From Serratia marcescens (GTDB taxonomy: Bacteria; Pseudomonadota; Gammaproteobacteria; Enterobacterales; Enterobacteriaceae), in the NCBI GenBank assembly GCA_015548865.1, contig JADMXW010000012.1, positions 105,402 to 169,401 on the forward strand: 64,000 nucleotides of DNA. The letters are read 5' to 3'. The translations under genes were made by a program, and so were the position numbers. Below, one piece after another: positions 1 through 10,890 of the stretch (position 1 is its first letter; each line of letters opens with the position of its first letter). The notes beneath the pieces were generated by a model. The model saw only the letters and a list, made by a program, of their open reading frames with translations, had not been told where the DNA came from and did not search any database.

Positions 1-1341
1 TCGCCGGAGGGTAAAACCTACACTTTTTATCTGCGTCAGGGCGTTACTTTTAGCGATGGTGAGCCGTTCAACGCTCAGGCCGTAAAGCTGAATATTGATG
101 CGGTGCTGGCCAATTATCAGCGTCATGCTTGGTTAGAGTTAGTACGACAGATTGAGCGCGTTGAGGTCGTGGATGATACCACGGTGGCACTTCACTTACG
201 CCATCCTTACTACCCGACATTGGTGGAACTTGGGCTCACGCGCCCGTTCCGTTTCATCTCACCGAAAAACTTTATCAACGGCCAGACTAAAGATGGTGTG
301 AGCGGTTACGCGGGCACAGGCCCATGGCTGTTGAGTGAACAGGTGAAAAACCAGTATGCGATTTTTAGCGCAAATCCGCACTACTGGGGGACAGCACCAA
401 AATTACAACGCGTAGTCTGGCGGGTGATTCCCGACAGGCAAAGCATGTTGATGGCATTCGAAAAGGGGGATGTTCAACTGATTTTTGGTGCCGATGGCGA
501 CATGTTGGACGGTGACAATTTTGCTGCGCTGCAAGCGGCGGGGCGTTTTAAAACGCTGATAAGTGCACCTATTGCCTCGAGGGCTCTGGTGTTGAACAGC
601 AGCCGACCAGCGTTATCTGACAGGCATGTGCGCGTAGCGTTGCAATATGCAGTGGATAAACAGGCCATTGCGCAAGGGGTGATGTCTGGTAGTGAAAGCG
701 TGGCTGACACGCTGCTGGCACGCACGGTCCCTTATGCCAATATTGCCGATTTGCCTATTTATACGTTTGACAGTGCGCGGGCAGCGGTGTTGCTGGATGA
801 CGCCGGATGGGTGTTGCCCAAAGGCGCGGCACAGCGAGAAAAGCAGGGCGTTCCGTTACGTCTGTTGTTTTCCTACAACAGTAACAATGCGGGTGAACGG
901 CAGATTGCTGAGGTGGTTCAGAGCGATTTCAGGCAGATTGGCGTCACTGTCGATCTCCTGGGCGAAGAAAAACAGGCGTATCTGGACAGGCAGAAGTCTG
1001 GCGATTTTGATATTCAGTACTCACTTTCCTGGGGTACGCCTTACGATCCACAATCCTATGTGTCATCTTTCCGAATCCCGGCACACGCGGATTATCAGGG
1101 GCAAAAGGGATTGCCAAATAAAGCAGAGATTGATGCTGCTATTGGTGCTGTATTGATCGAACCAGACGAAGTGAAGCGCCAGACGCTGTATCGCCAGATT
1201 TTTTTGACGCTGGCGCAGGAAGGGGTATATATCCCACTGACCTACTCGCGCACCAAAGCGGTATTCAGTCCGGCGTTACAAGGGGTGTCATTTAACCCCT
1301 CTCAGTATGAAATCCCCTTTGAAAAGATGTCTTTTCATTAG
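1..1341 (+). CDS. nikA: Nickel/peptide ABC transporter substrate-binding protein (NikA-like), 5' end missing
   Basis: Periplasmic solute-binding protein of the SBP_bac_5 family, which would deliver Ni(II) chelates or a peptide to the NikBC channel. The reading frame is open from base 1, so the signal peptide and first domain lie outside the window; about 446 residues are present. The stretch QRHAWLELV, then PRPFRF-like and GTGPWLL segments, and the C-terminal WGTPYDP and HADYQ motifs follow E. coli NikA closely. The stop is 15 bases before nikB, so it is one operon. Nickel rather than dipeptide specificity is inferred from this resemblance; a YntA-type nickel importer is an equally good name. 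Confidence 0.8.
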   Translation, partial: SPEGKTYTFYLRQGVTFSDGEPFNAQAVKLNIDAVLANYQRHAWLELVRQIERVEVVDDTTVALHLRHPYYPTLVELGLTRPFRFISPKNFINGQTKDGVSGYAGTGPWLLSEQVKNQYAIFSANPHYWGTAPKLQRVVWRVIPDRQSMLMAFEKGDVQLIFGADGDMLDGDNFAALQAAGRFKTLISAPIASRALVLNSSRPALSDRHVRVALQYAVDKQAIAQGVMSGSESVADTLLARTVPYANIADLPIYTFDSARAAVLLDDAGWVLPKGAAQREKQGVPLRLLFSYNSNNAGERQIAEVVQSDFRQIGVTVDLLGEEKQAYLDRQKSGDFDIQYSLSWGTPYDPQSYVSSFRIPAHADYQGQKGLPNKAEIDAAIGAVLIEPDEVKRQTLYRQIFLTLAQEGVYIPLTYSRTKAVFSPALQGVSFNPSQYEIPFEKMSFH

Positions 1342-1356
1342 GTCTGGGCGAGCGTA

Positions 1357-2295
1357 ATGGGGCGTTATGTTCTGTATCGGCTGCTGTTAATGGTGCCATT
1401 GATGCTGCTGATTACCGTTGTCACGTTTTTGCTTGTTCAACTCTCTCCTTCCGATCCGGCTGAGGTGGCCTTACGCGTCAATATGATCGTCCCGACGCCG
1501 GAGGCCATTGCCGCGCTTCGTCTGGAATTGGGGCTGGATGCGCCTTTGTGGCAGCAATATCTGCGTTGGTTGGTGCGCTGCGTGCAATTAAACTGGGGTA
1601 CATCATTTGTAACGCGCACGGCAGTCAGCCATGAACTAGCGCAAGCCCTGCCCGCAACGCTGTGGTTGGCGGCAACGGCGCTGGCGATGATTGTGACGTT
1701 ATCGCTGGCGATCGCATCCCTGTGTGTAGTGAGCGCTGGGCGTTGGCCAGATAAGCTGCTGCGTGCTGGCCTGTTTTTTCTGACTGCGATGCCTAATTAT
1801 TGGGTGGGGTTGCTGCTTCTTTGGTTGCTGGCGGTGAAATGGCAGTGGTTTCCGGTGGGCGGTATCGATGCGCCAGGGGCCGTTATCCTGCCTGCGTTGA
1901 CGTTGGCGCTAGGTTATCTCGGCACTTATGTGCGCCTGCTGCGTGCCAATATGTTGGCACATTTGCACCAACCTTATGTCGATTATGCGCGCGCGCGCGG
2001 GTTAAGCTCGCGTCGTATTCTGTGGCGCCATGTCCTTGTGAATGCCCTTTATTCGCCATTGGTCGCGCTCGGCATGAGTATCCCTAAGCTGTTTGCCGGC
2101 ACGCTGATAATTGAGAATATTTTTTCCTGGCCGGGGCTGGGGCGTTTGTGTATTTCGGCTATCTTTCAGCGTGATTACCCGATGATTCAGGCCTATGTGC
2201 TGTTAATGGCGTTGTTGTTTGTGGTGGGGAATTTTCTCATCGATATTCTGTTGATGTGGCTTGATCCTCGTTTACGTCGTGGGGTGGCGGCATGA
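1357..2295 (+). CDS. nikB: Nickel-type ABC transporter permease NikB
   Basis: Inner-membrane permease of the DppB/OppB/NikB family, 312 residues, the usual length. It starts with the typical N-terminal membrane helix (RYVLYRLLLMVPLMLL). About six hydrophobic segments follow. The coupling-helix region near residues 195-225 (YVDYARARGLSS) is the EAA-type loop that contacts the ATPase. The C-terminal IIENIFSWPGLGRL and RDYPMIQ motifs match NikB. Its last bases overlap nikC by 4 (ATGA), indicating translational coupling. The partner ATPases normally encoded after nikC are absent here. Confidence 0.82.
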   Translation: MGRYVLYRLLLMVPLMLLITVVTFLLVQLSPSDPAEVALRVNMIVPTPEAIAALRLELGLDAPLWQQYLRWLVRCVQLNWGTSFVTRTAVSHELAQALPATLWLAATALAMIVTLSLAIASLCVVSAGRWPDKLLRAGLFFLTAMPNYWVGLLLLWLLAVKWQWFPVGGIDAPGAVILPALTLALGYLGTYVRLLRANMLAHLHQPYVDYARARGLSSRRILWRHVLVNALYSPLVALGMSIPKLFAGTLIIENIFSWPGLGRLCISAIFQRDYPMIQAYVLLMALLFVVGNFLIDILLMWLDPRLRRGVAA

Positions 2296-3152
2296 TGGCC
2301 CGCTTGCGACAGGGTATTGCGTCCGATCCGCTGGCACTGCTCAGCCTATTTTTTCTGCTCATGGTGCTGACCGCGGGTCTGATGGCCCCCTGGCTGGCAC
2401 CACACGATCCGTTGCTGGTCTCATGGCGTGACAAATATCACGGTATCAGCCTGAATTATCCGTTGGGAGCCGATCATCTTGGCCGCTGCGTCTTATCGCG
2501 TTTGTTGTTTGGCATCCGTAATACTTTATTTGTTGCTCTGTTGGCGATGGCGATTACCATGCTAATGGGCACCGTTCTCGGGATGCTGGCCGGTTATCTG
2601 CGCGGGCGGATCGACGCTACGTTAATGCGCCTGTGCGATTTGATGCTGTCGTTTCCCGGAGAGGTGATGATTTTTGCTCTGGTCGGCATTTTGGGGCCGG
2701 GGTTGCAAAATATTCTGTTGGCGGTGGTGCTGGTGAAGTGGGCGTGGTATGCCCGCATGGTGCGTGGCATTGTGCTTCAGTACAGCGATAAACACTATAT
2801 TCACTATGCTCGGTTGCTAGGGGCATCTCCCGGCTATTTGATTCGGCGGCATCTGCTGCCCGTCACGGCAGCAGAGTTAACGGTACTGGCAACGACTGAC
2901 AGTGGGGCGGTTATCTTGTTGCTCTCGGCGCTCTCGTTTCTCGGACTAGGAGTGCAGCCCCCCACTCCGGAGTGGGGGGCCATGTTGGGGGAAGCAAAAA
3001 ACGTGATGATGGTACATCCGGAACAGATGTTGCCCGCGGGGATCGCTATCGTGCTGGTTGTTGCTGCCTGCCACTACCTCGGGGATAGCCTACGTGATGT
3101 GCTGGACGTTACCGGCGGCGATGAAAGCCGCTCGTTATCTCCTGATGCTTGA
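2292..3152 (+). CDS. nikC: Nickel-type ABC transporter permease NikC
   Basis: Second inner-membrane permease of the DppC/OppC/NikC family, 286 residues. It begins with a long membrane helix near residues 15-35, then the periplasmic HPLGADHLGR-like segment typical of DppC proteins (here YPLGADHLGRC). The EAA loop is at about residues 160-185 (HYIHYARLLGASPGYLI). The C-terminal LSFLGLGVQPPTPEWG motif is diagnostic for the family. The start overlaps the nikB stop. The gene ends 18 bases before the convergent btsS gene, so no nikD or nikE follows; an ATPase pair would have to be encoded elsewhere. Confidence 0.82.
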   Translation: MMARLRQGIASDPLALLSLFFLLMVLTAGLMAPWLAPHDPLLVSWRDKYHGISLNYPLGADHLGRCVLSRLLFGIRNTLFVALLAMAITMLMGTVLGMLAGYLRGRIDATLMRLCDLMLSFPGEVMIFALVGILGPGLQNILLAVVLVKWAWYARMVRGIVLQYSDKHYIHYARLLGASPGYLIRRHLLPVTAAELTVLATTDSGAVILLLSALSFLGLGVQPPTPEWGAMLGEAKNVMMVHPEQMLPAGIAIVLVVAACHYLGDSLRDVLDVTGGDESRSLSPDA

Positions 3153-3170
3153 AACTGCCGATAAAATTGC

Positions 3171-4889
3171 CTACGCCGCACGCTCTATATCTGTCAGCGC
3201 TTTTTTCGGCTGAATCAGCGGAACACGCACCTCCACCCGAGTAAAGGTATCTGCTTCACTTTCGACGGTAATGCCGTAACGGTTGCCGTAGCGCGCTTTG
3301 ATACGACGATCGACCAGATTCATGCCTAAGCCATCCCCCCCTGTCGGCGGCTGATAGGTGCCTGCATTATCCTCTACGGTGAGTTCCAGAGTATTGGCAC
3401 GGTAGCGGCCACTGATATGGATATGACCACACTCTATCATCTGTGAAATACCGTGTTTAATGGCGTTTTCCACGATGGGTTGCAGTGAAAATGCTGGCAA
3501 CCTTGCATCCATAAGCTCTTCTGGCAGTGTAATCTCTACCGTCATGTGGTCGGCGAAACGCGCCTTCTCAATTTCCAGATAGGCGTTGACATGTTCCATT
3601 TCATCGCGCAACGAAACTTCATCATTGCTACGCTTAAGGTTCTTGCGAAAGAAGGTGGAAAGCGAAAGCACCAACTGCCGCGCGTGGTCCGGATTGCGGC
3701 GAATCACGGCGGAAAGGGTGTTGAGAGCATTAAATAGGAAATGCGGGTTGACTTGTGCGTGCAACAGCTTGATTTCCGATTGCGCCAGCAACTGTTTTTG
3801 CTGCTCGAAACGTCCGGCAAGAATCTGCGCTGACAACAGATGCGCAATACCTTCTCCTAGCGTGCGGTTGATACTGGAAAACAGCTTGTTTTTGGGTTCA
3901 TACAGCTTAATGGTGCCAATGACACGCTGTTCTTCGCCGCGCAGCGGAATCACCAGCGTCGAACCGAGCTTGCAATGGGCCGAAACAGAGCAGGTATAGG
4001 GTACTTCATTGCCATCGGCGTACACCACCTGATTATTGTCGATGGCGCGGTGGGTGTGCACAGATGTAATCGGTGAACCTACCTTGTGGTGATCGTCACC
4101 CAGCCCGATAAACGCCAGCAGCTTATCGCGATCGGTAATGGCAACGGCGCCAACGCCCAGTTCTTCGTAGAGAATACGCGCTACGCGCATGCTATTTTGT
4201 TGATCGAACCCTTGGCGTAGTGCACCTTCCGCGCGCGCGGCTATTTGCAGCGCTTTGGCAGAAAACGCCGAGGTGTATTTTTCGAAAATGGCACGCCTGT
4301 CGAGCAGGATGCGCATAAACATGGCAGAACCGATGGTGTTGGTGATCATCATTGGCAGCGCAATGTCTTTCACCAGCTCAACGGCGCTATCGAAGGGGCG
4401 TGCCAGCAGCAGAATGATGATCATCTGCAGCAGTTCCGCTACCAGCGCAGTCAGTCCTACCACCAGCGGCTGAAACAGCATATCGATACGGTTACGTCGC
4501 AGCAGATAACGGTGCAGCAGGCCACCGATTAACCCTTCTGTAATGGTCGACACCATGCAGGCCAGCGCCGTCATTCCCCCCATGGAATAACGGTGCAACC
4601 CACCGGTCAAACCGACCAGAAAACCTACCGATGGCCCCCCGAGCATCCCACCCAGTACCGCGCCGGTGGCGCGCGTGTTGGCAATGGAGTCGTCAATATG
4701 CAGACCAAAGTAGGTACCCATGATGCAAAACATGGAAAACACCAGGTAACACACCAGCTTATGTGGCAAACGGATGGTGACTTGCATCAGCGGGATAAAC
4801 AGCGGTGTTTTACTCAGCAAATAGGCAATCACCAGATAGACACACATCTGCTGGAGCAACGAGAGAATCAAATCGATTTGGCTGACCAT
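3171..4889 (-). CDS. btsS: Sensor histidine kinase BtsS (YehU family)
   Basis: Membrane-bound LytS-type histidine kinase that in E. coli senses extracellular pyruvate and acts with BtsR to induce the pyruvate transporter BtsT. 572 residues against about 561 in E. coli. Residues 1-190 form the 5TM-LytS membrane domain (LPHKLVCYLVFS, GLHIDDSIANTR, GGLHRYSMGGMTAL). A GAF-like domain follows, then the His_kinase block with QVNPHFLFNALNTL (phospho-acceptor His) and an HATPase domain (PIVENAIKHG, GLGMNLVDRR). The E. coli response regulator gene overlaps the kinase stop; here nikC converges on that end and no regulator gene is present. The start has an AAGG ribosome binding site 9 bases upstream. 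Confidence 0.93.
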   Translation of the reverse strand: MVSQIDLILSLLQQMCVYLVIAYLLSKTPLFIPLMQVTIRLPHKLVCYLVFSMFCIMGTYFGLHIDDSIANTRATGAVLGGMLGGPSVGFLVGLTGGLHRYSMGGMTALACMVSTITEGLIGGLLHRYLLRRNRIDMLFQPLVVGLTALVAELLQMIIILLLARPFDSAVELVKDIALPMMITNTIGSAMFMRILLDRRAIFEKYTSAFSAKALQIAARAEGALRQGFDQQNSMRVARILYEELGVGAVAITDRDKLLAFIGLGDDHHKVGSPITSVHTHRAIDNNQVVYADGNEVPYTCSVSAHCKLGSTLVIPLRGEEQRVIGTIKLYEPKNKLFSSINRTLGEGIAHLLSAQILAGRFEQQKQLLAQSEIKLLHAQVNPHFLFNALNTLSAVIRRNPDHARQLVLSLSTFFRKNLKRSNDEVSLRDEMEHVNAYLEIEKARFADHMTVEITLPEELMDARLPAFSLQPIVENAIKHGISQMIECGHIHISGRYRANTLELTVEDNAGTYQPPTGGDGLGMNLVDRRIKARYGNRYGITVESEADTFTRVEVRVPLIQPKKALTDIERAA

Positions 4890-5351
4890 GAAAAAAGTAC
4901 CTTACTGCGCATGCAATGGGTACATGCCTCGACAATTGTAACGCTAACAAATGGGGATAAGCACGGTCTGTGCAAAAATTTTACATTTTTCTCTGATTTT
5001 GTCGGACAGGTTCTCATGGGATGTTGCAAAAAAGAGAGAAAGGTTAAGAAAGGGAAAATCAGAACACTGTTAATAACCACGTCATAACTTATTCGTATAA
5101 AAAGTAAAGGGAAATTTTGAGTTTGATACCGTACTTTACGTTTTATTGACTAAGCTTATAGATAGAGGTGTAAGTGTAGTTACCTTTTTCTATTTTTATG
5201 CGTGATTACAGCCACACCTCATGAGTATGTTTTGTCATATTTATTTTAACATGTTGTTTTTATTGATCTATTTTAAATGGTAAAAATATGTTATTGGGTT
5301 GATGACATGTTTGCATAATAAATTCAATCGGTTAATTAGAGGATGGATACC
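4890..5351. promoter_or_regulatory. Divergent btsS / glgB intergenic region
   Basis: 462 bases, clearly richer in A+T than the flanking genes, with no convincing gene. It must hold the btsS promoter (leftward) and the glg operon promoter (rightward). A candidate glgB -10 hexamer CATAAT lies at 5314-5319 with a weak TTATTG 17 bases upstream. The ribosome binding site AGAGGA at 5338-5343 is 8 bases from the ATG at 5352 and almost touches the upstream ATG at 5343, which decides the glgB start. No activator sites could be assigned with confidence. Confidence 0.5.
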
Positions 5352-7532
5352 ATGTCGGAATTATCCGGTGCGATCAACTCACTGATTGCTGGTCATTACG
5401 CCGATCCTTTCTCCCTGTTGGGCATGCATGAAACTGAGCGCGGACTCGAAGTTCGAGCTTTACTTCCTGATGCCGAGGCCGTCTGGGTGCTGGATGGTGC
5501 TACTGGGCGCAAAGTCGGGCAGTTAACGCGTATTGACGATCGCGGTTTTTTCTGTGCAGCCCTTCCCCGTCGTAAACGCCCTTTTAGTTACAAACTCTCC
5601 GTCACATGGCCGCAGGCCTCCTTGGTTATCGACGATCCCTATCGGTTTGGCACTCTGCTGGACTCAATGGATATTTGGCTTTTGGCGGAGGGAACTCATC
5701 TACGCCCTTTCGAACGCCTCGGTGCACATTTAGTGACGCTGGATGGTGTAGAAGGTACTCGATTTGCCGTGTGGGCACCGAATGCGCGCAGGGTTTCCGT
5801 AGTGGGGGAGTTCAATTTCTGGGACGGACGCCGCCACCCGATGCGTTTGCTGCGTGAGAACGGCATCTGGGAAATTTTCTTGCCTGCAGTGAAGGCCGGG
5901 CAGCTCTACAAGTATGAAGTTGTTGATGTGCATGGAAACGTGCAGCTTAAAGCCGATCCTTACGCATTTGAAGCACAAATGCGCCCTGAAACTGCCTCCT
6001 GCGTGGTCCGACTGCCGCCGAAAGTTGAGCCGAACGCACAGCGGAGACAGGCAAATGATTTCGATGCACCCATCTCTATTTATGAGGTTCATCTCGGCTC
6101 CTGGCGACGTCATACCGATAATAACTTTTGGCTGAGCTATCAGGATCTGGCGACTCAATTGGCGGAGTATGCCAACGAGATGGGGTTTACCCATATTGAA
6201 CTGCTTCCCATAAACGAACATCCGTTTGACGGTAGTTGGGGCTATCAGCCACTGGGCCTGTACGCGCCGACGCGACGTTTTGGTACGCCGCAGGATTTCC
6301 GCTGTTTTGTTGATACCCTGCACGAGGCCGGCATTAACGTGCTGCTGGATTGGGTGCCGGGGCATTTCCCGACCGATGCCTATGGTTTGGCGCAGTTTGA
6401 TGGCACCGCGCTATATGAATATGCCGATCCGAAAGAGGGTTTCCATCAGGATTGGAATACCCTGATTTATAACTATGGTCGCCATGAAGTGCGTAACTAT
6501 CTGGCGGGTAATGCCTTGTTCTGGATGGAGCATTACGGCATCGATGGTCTGCGTGTGGATGCGGTTGCTTCTATGATTTACCGCGACTACAGCCGGCCAC
6601 AGGGCGAATGGGTGCCCAATTATTACGGTGGTAAAGAGAATCTAGAGGCCATCGCATTCCTACGTTACACCAACAACATGTTGGGACATACGCGTCCCGA
6701 TGCCATCACCGTGGCCGAAGAATCCACCGACTATCCGGGGGTGACACTGCCACCGGGTTGCAATGGCTTGGGCTTCCACTACAAGTGGAACATGGGCTGG
6801 ATGCACGACACGCTGAGCTATATGCAGCAGGATCCGGTGCACCGGAAATATCACCACGACAAGATGACGTTTGGCATGCTCTATGCCTACAGTGAGAATT
6901 TTATTCTGCCACTGTCACACGACGAGGTGGTACACGGCAAGCGTTCACTGCTTGATCGTATGCCGGGAGATGTGTGGCAAAAATTCGCCAACCTGCGCGC
7001 TTATTACGGTTTTATGTGGGCATTTCCCGGCAAAAAACTGTTGTTTATGGGCGGTGAGTTCGCTCAGGGGCGGGAGTGGAACCATGATGCCAGTCTAGAC
7101 TGGCATCTGCTGGATGAGCCTGAAGGGTGGCACCGTGGTGTACAGCAGTTAGTGAAGGATTTGAACCACTGCTATCGTGCACAACCGCCGCTTTATCAGT
7201 TGGATTTTCAGCCGGAAGGGTTCGAATGGCGGGTGGTGGACGACCGGGAAAACTCGGTATTTGCCTTTGTGCGCCGCGACAGGCAAGGCAATGAGGTGCT
7301 GGTGGTGAGCAATTTCACTCCCGTGCCACGCGAAGGTTACCGTATTGGCATCAATCAGCCAGGGCGTTGGTGCGAAATTCTCAACACCGACTCTTGGCAT
7401 TATCACGGCAGTAATCTGGGTAACGGTGGTGCAATAGAGAGCGAAGCGATCGGCAGTCATGGCCGCGCCCATTCGCTGGTATTAACGTTGCCGCCGCTGG
7501 CGACGCTCTATCTGACGAGGGAGGTGCCATGA
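5352..7532 (+). CDS. glgB: 1,4-alpha-glucan branching enzyme GlgB
   Basis: Forms alpha-1,6 branches in glycogen by transferring maltodextrin chains (GH13 family, cytosolic). 726 residues, as in E. coli. Two N-terminal beta-sandwich domains (to about residue 220; CBM48 motif [18 protein letters not shown]) precede the barrel. The catalytic Asp is in [11 protein letters not shown], the Glu in VAEESTD, and the third acid region is [12 protein letters not shown]. The start at 5352 is preferred to 5343 because of ribosome binding site spacing and because MSEL...[14 protein letters not shown] matches the E. coli N terminus. It is the first gene of the glg operon and overlaps glgX by 4 bases. Confidence 0.97.
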   Translation: MSELSGAINSLIAGHYADPFSLLGMHETERGLEVRALLPDAEAVWVLDGATGRKVGQLTRIDDRGFFCAALPRRKRPFSYKLSVTWPQASLVIDDPYRFGTLLDSMDIWLLAEGTHLRPFERLGAHLVTLDGVEGTRFAVWAPNARRVSVVGEFNFWDGRRHPMRLLRENGIWEIFLPAVKAGQLYKYEVVDVHGNVQLKADPYAFEAQMRPETASCVVRLPPKVEPNAQRRQANDFDAPISIYEVHLGSWRRHTDNNFWLSYQDLATQLAEYANEMGFTHIELLPINEHPFDGSWGYQPLGLYAPTRRFGTPQDFRCFVDTLHEAGINVLLDWVPGHFPTDAYGLAQFDGTALYEYADPKEGFHQDWNTLIYNYGRHEVRNYLAGNALFWMEHYGIDGLRVDAVASMIYRDYSRPQGEWVPNYYGGKENLEAIAFLRYTNNMLGHTRPDAITVAEESTDYPGVTLPPGCNGLGFHYKWNMGWMHDTLSYMQQDPVHRKYHHDKMTFGMLYAYSENFILPLSHDEVVHGKRSLLDRMPGDVWQKFANLRAYYGFMWAFPGKKLLFMGGEFAQGREWNHDASLDWHLLDEPEGWHRGVQQLVKDLNHCYRAQPPLYQLDFQPEGFEWRVVDDRENSVFAFVRRDRQGNEVLVVSNFTPVPREGYRIGINQPGRWCEILNTDSWHYHGSNLGNGGAIESEAIGSHGRAHSLVLTLPPLATLYLTREVP

Positions 7533-9526
7533 CCTCACTGCTGCCGGGCAAGCCAGTGCCATTAGGTGCCAGCGTTGATCAACAGGGCGTTAATTTTGCC
7601 CTGTTTTCAGCCCATGCAGAGCGGGTAGAACTGTGTCTGTTTGATGCCCACCAACAAGAGTACCGCTTTACCCTGCCATCTCGCTCGGGGGATATCTGGC
7701 ACGGCTATTTGCCGCTAGCCGCGCAAGAACCCATTGCACGACCTGGACTGCGCTATGGTTACCGAGTCTATGGCCCTTTCGCACCGCAACAGGGCCATCG
7801 ATTTAACCCAAATAAATTGTTGCTTGACCCCTGTGCTCGTCAGTTAGATGGTTGGGTTGTTGATGACGACAGTCTACACGGCGGTATTGACGCACCCGAC
7901 GAGCGTGACAGCGCCCAGATGATGCCGAAAGGTATCGTGGTGGATCACGCCTATGACTGGGAAGATGACGCCCCACCGTCCACTCCGTGGGGCGAGAGTG
8001 TGATCTACGAGGCTCACGTACGTGGGCTTACGCAACGACACCCCGATATCCCCGCTGAACTACGTGGTACATACAGTGGTTTGGCACATCCGGTTATGAC
8101 GGATTACCTGAAAACATTGGGTATTACTGCTATTGAACTGCTGCCAGTGCAGCAGCACGCCGATGAGCCACGCTTGCAGAAACTGGGGTTGCGGAACTAT
8201 TGGGGCTACAACGTGCTGCTGCCCTTTGCGGTTGAAACTAGCCTGGCCGCGCGTGATGACGCGCTCAATGAATTCCGCGATATGGTTAAGGCACTACACC
8301 GCGCTGGTATCGAAGTGATTCTCGATGTGGTGTTTAACCATTCGGCAGAACTGGATGTTGAAGGGCCGACGCTTTCGCTACGCGGTATTGATAACCAGAG
8401 CTATTACTGGTTGACCGATCAGGGGGAATACCATAACTGGACAGGGTGTGGCAATGTGCTGCGCCTCAATCATCCTGCTGTGCTCGACTGGGTTATGCAA
8501 TGCCTGATTTTCTGGCGAGAAGTGTGCCATGTGGATGGTTTCCGTTTCGATCTGGCCACTGTGTTGGGCAGAACACCCATGTTCGACTCTGCTGCGCCGT
8601 TGCTCACAGCCCTGCGCGAAGAGCCGCGTTTACAGGGCGTAAAACTGATCGCCGAGCCTTGGGATATTGGCGATGGCGGCTATCAGCTTGGGCGTTTCCC
8701 CGCACCCTTTGCCGAATGGAGCGATCGCTATCGTGACGATATGCGCCGCTTTTGGCTATGCGGCGATATTTCTCTGGGCGGTTTCGCTCGTCGCTTTGCC
8801 GCTTCGAGCGATATCTTTCAGCAACATTCCCGTTTACCGCATGCATCGATTAACAAACTCACCGCACACGACGGTTTCACACTGTGCGATTTAGTCAGCT
8901 TTAATCATAAACACAACCATGCTAACGGCGAAGATAACCGTGACGGTACAGACAGTAATTTTAGCAACAACCACGGTACCGAAGGACTGGATGCGGATGA
9001 CGCTACGCTGGCACGCCGTGCAGCCAGCCAACGCGCGTTACTGGCGATATTGTTGTTGTCTCAGGGCACTCCCATGTTGTTAGCGGGGGATGAGCATGGT
9101 CACAGTCAGCAGGGGAATAATAACGCCTATTGTCAGGATAATGACCTGACCTGGTTGAACTGGGAAGCGGCGGATCACGCCTTGAGTGATTTTACCGCCG
9201 GACTGATTCGGCTGCGACGTGCTATCCCGGCGCTACAGCAGGATGCCTGGTGGCAAGATGGGGATGGCCGTGTGCAGTGGCTGAATGAACGGGCGCAGCC
9301 GCTCACGCCGTCGGCCTGGGAGCAGGGAGAGCACCGTTTACAAATCGTCCTGTCGTCTAATTGGTTACTGCTGATTAATGCGAGTGCGTCGCCGTGCGAG
9401 ATGTTGCTACCCGCAGGGGATTGGCTGGTGTCGCCACCGTTTGAGGCTTCAGAAGCCCTACGCGGTGGATTTTGGCAAGGGAATGCTCAATCGGTGTGTG
9501 TTTGTACACGCCGCAGTAAGGAGTAG
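7529..9526 (+). CDS. glgX: Glycogen debranching enzyme GlgX
   Basis: Hydrolyses alpha-1,6 branches left on phosphorylase-limit glycogen (GH13, isoamylase-type). 665 residues, close to the E. coli 657. An N-terminal CBM48 domain ([29 protein letters not shown] region) is followed by the barrel, with [10 protein letters not shown], nucleophile motif [14 protein letters not shown], acid/base motif LIAEPWD and LTAHDGFTL. The ATG lies within the glgB stop (ATGA), so the two are translationally coupled. glgC follows 3 bases after the stop. Confidence 0.96.
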   Translation: MTSLLPGKPVPLGASVDQQGVNFALFSAHAERVELCLFDAHQQEYRFTLPSRSGDIWHGYLPLAAQEPIARPGLRYGYRVYGPFAPQQGHRFNPNKLLLDPCARQLDGWVVDDDSLHGGIDAPDERDSAQMMPKGIVVDHAYDWEDDAPPSTPWGESVIYEAHVRGLTQRHPDIPAELRGTYSGLAHPVMTDYLKTLGITAIELLPVQQHADEPRLQKLGLRNYWGYNVLLPFAVETSLAARDDALNEFRDMVKALHRAGIEVILDVVFNHSAELDVEGPTLSLRGIDNQSYYWLTDQGEYHNWTGCGNVLRLNHPAVLDWVMQCLIFWREVCHVDGFRFDLATVLGRTPMFDSAAPLLTALREEPRLQGVKLIAEPWDIGDGGYQLGRFPAPFAEWSDRYRDDMRRFWLCGDISLGGFARRFAASSDIFQQHSRLPHASINKLTAHDGFTLCDLVSFNHKHNHANGEDNRDGTDSNFSNNHGTEGLDADDATLARRAASQRALLAILLLSQGTPMLLAGDEHGHSQQGNNNAYCQDNDLTWLNWEAADHALSDFTAGLIRLRRAIPALQQDAWWQDGDGRVQWLNERAQPLTPSAWEQGEHRLQIVLSSNWLLLINASASPCEMLLPAGDWLVSPPFEASEALRGGFWQGNAQSVCVCTRRSKE

Positions 9527-9529
9527 GTC

Positions 9530-10807
9530 ATGGTAAATAATGAAAAACACGATCCTTTAATGCTGGCTCGACAACTTCCGCTGAAATCAGTGGCGCTTAT
9601 TCTGGCAGGTGGGCGCGGTTCGCGCCTGAAAGACCTGACCGCGCTGCGCGCCAAGCCCGCCGTTCATTTTGGCGGCAAATTCCGTATCATCGATTTTGCC
9701 CTGTCGAACTGTCTGAACTCGGGGATTCGTCGTATCGGCGTGATCACCCAATATCAATCCCACACGCTGGTGCAGCACATTCAGCGTGGCTGGTCTTTCC
9801 TCAATGCTGAGATGAATGAATTTGTCGATCTCCTGCCTGCTCAGCAGCGGCAGGAAACCGACCACTGGTATCGCGGTACTGCAGATGCTGTCTGTCAAAA
9901 CCTCGACATCATTCGGCGTTATCATGCTGAGTATGTGGTGATTCTGGCAGGCGATCATATCTACAAAATGGACTATTCACGTTTGCTCATGGATCACGTC
10001 GACAAACAGGCGCAATGTACCGTGGCTTGCTTGCCCGTGCCGCTCAAAGAAGCAAGTGCGTTTGGCATCATGAGCGTGGATAAACAGCGACGTATCTTGA
10101 GTTTTGATGAGAAACCTGAGCAGCCCACACCGATGCCGGATGATCCAGAGATGGCGCTCGCCAGCATGGGGATCTATGTTTTTAATGCGGACTATCTTTA
10201 TCAGTTATTGCAAGAGGATTTTAGCCAGCCGAACTCTTCGCATGATTTCGGCAAAGATTTGATCCCGAAAATTGTCGCACAACGTGATGCCTGGGCACAC
10301 CCTTTTTCGCTCTCCTGTGTCACGTCGGGTGAGGCTGAGAGCCATTACTGGCGCGATGTGGGAACACTTGAAGCGTATTGGCGAGCGAACCTCGATCTGG
10401 CTTCTGTGACGCCAGAGTTGGATATGTACGATAGAAATTGGCCGATACGCTCGGCCATGGATCAATTACCGCCAGCTAAATTTGTACAGGATCGTTCGGG
10501 CAGCCATGGAATGACCATGAACTCCCTGGTCTCAGGGGGATGTATCGTATCGGGATCGGTAGTGACGCATTCAGTTCTGTTTCCCCGTGTTCGGGTGAAC
10601 TCGTTTTGCAGCATTGATTCGTCCGTGTTATTGCCGGATGTGAACGTCGGGCGTTCGTGCCGTTTGCGGCGCTGTGTCATTGACCGCGCATGTGTACTGC
10701 CTGAGGGCACGGTGATTGGTGAAAACGCCGCTGAAGATAGTCGCCGCTTCTATCGTTCCGAAGAGGGGATTGTGCTGGTGACACGCGCTATGCTGGCAAA
10801 ACTGTAG
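9530..10807 (+). CDS. glgC: Glucose-1-phosphate adenylyltransferase GlgC
   Basis: Makes ADP-glucose from ATP and glucose-1-phosphate, the committed and allosterically controlled step of glycogen synthesis. 425 residues. The nucleotidyltransferase domain starts with [15 protein letters not shown] and contains the pyrophosphate/ATP site, [17 protein letters not shown], the WYRGTADAV segment and the sugar-phosphate motif FDEKP. The C-terminal left-handed beta-helix domain carries the regulatory part ([23 protein letters not shown]). An AAGGAG ribosome binding site overlaps the glgX stop. It is in the operon with glgA downstream. Confidence 0.97.
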   Translation: MVNNEKHDPLMLARQLPLKSVALILAGGRGSRLKDLTALRAKPAVHFGGKFRIIDFALSNCLNSGIRRIGVITQYQSHTLVQHIQRGWSFLNAEMNEFVDLLPAQQRQETDHWYRGTADAVCQNLDIIRRYHAEYVVILAGDHIYKMDYSRLLMDHVDKQAQCTVACLPVPLKEASAFGIMSVDKQRRILSFDEKPEQPTPMPDDPEMALASMGIYVFNADYLYQLLQEDFSQPNSSHDFGKDLIPKIVAQRDAWAHPFSLSCVTSGEAESHYWRDVGTLEAYWRANLDLASVTPELDMYDRNWPIRSAMDQLPPAKFVQDRSGSHGMTMNSLVSGGCIVSGSVVTHSVLFPRVRVNSFCSIDSSVLLPDVNVGRSCRLRRCVIDRACVLPEGTVIGENAAEDSRRFYRSEEGIVLVTRAMLAKL

Positions 10808-10890
10808 CTCACGACGATGTGGTTCACGCTGATGTCGTTGATGCCGATGCGATCCAACGCGTCGAGGATGAGGGGAACGTGGGAGTAAGA

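Noticed and set aside
5343..5351. Alternative glgB start at the first ATG
   Set aside because: The AGAGGA site touches this ATG, while the ATG at 5352 has 8-base spacing and gives the family N terminus.
5730..6365. 211-codon frame antisense to glgB
   Set aside because: A mirror of glgB coding bias; no start signal and no sensible protein features. The same holds for the long antisense frames in glgP, malP, acrD and tpsA.
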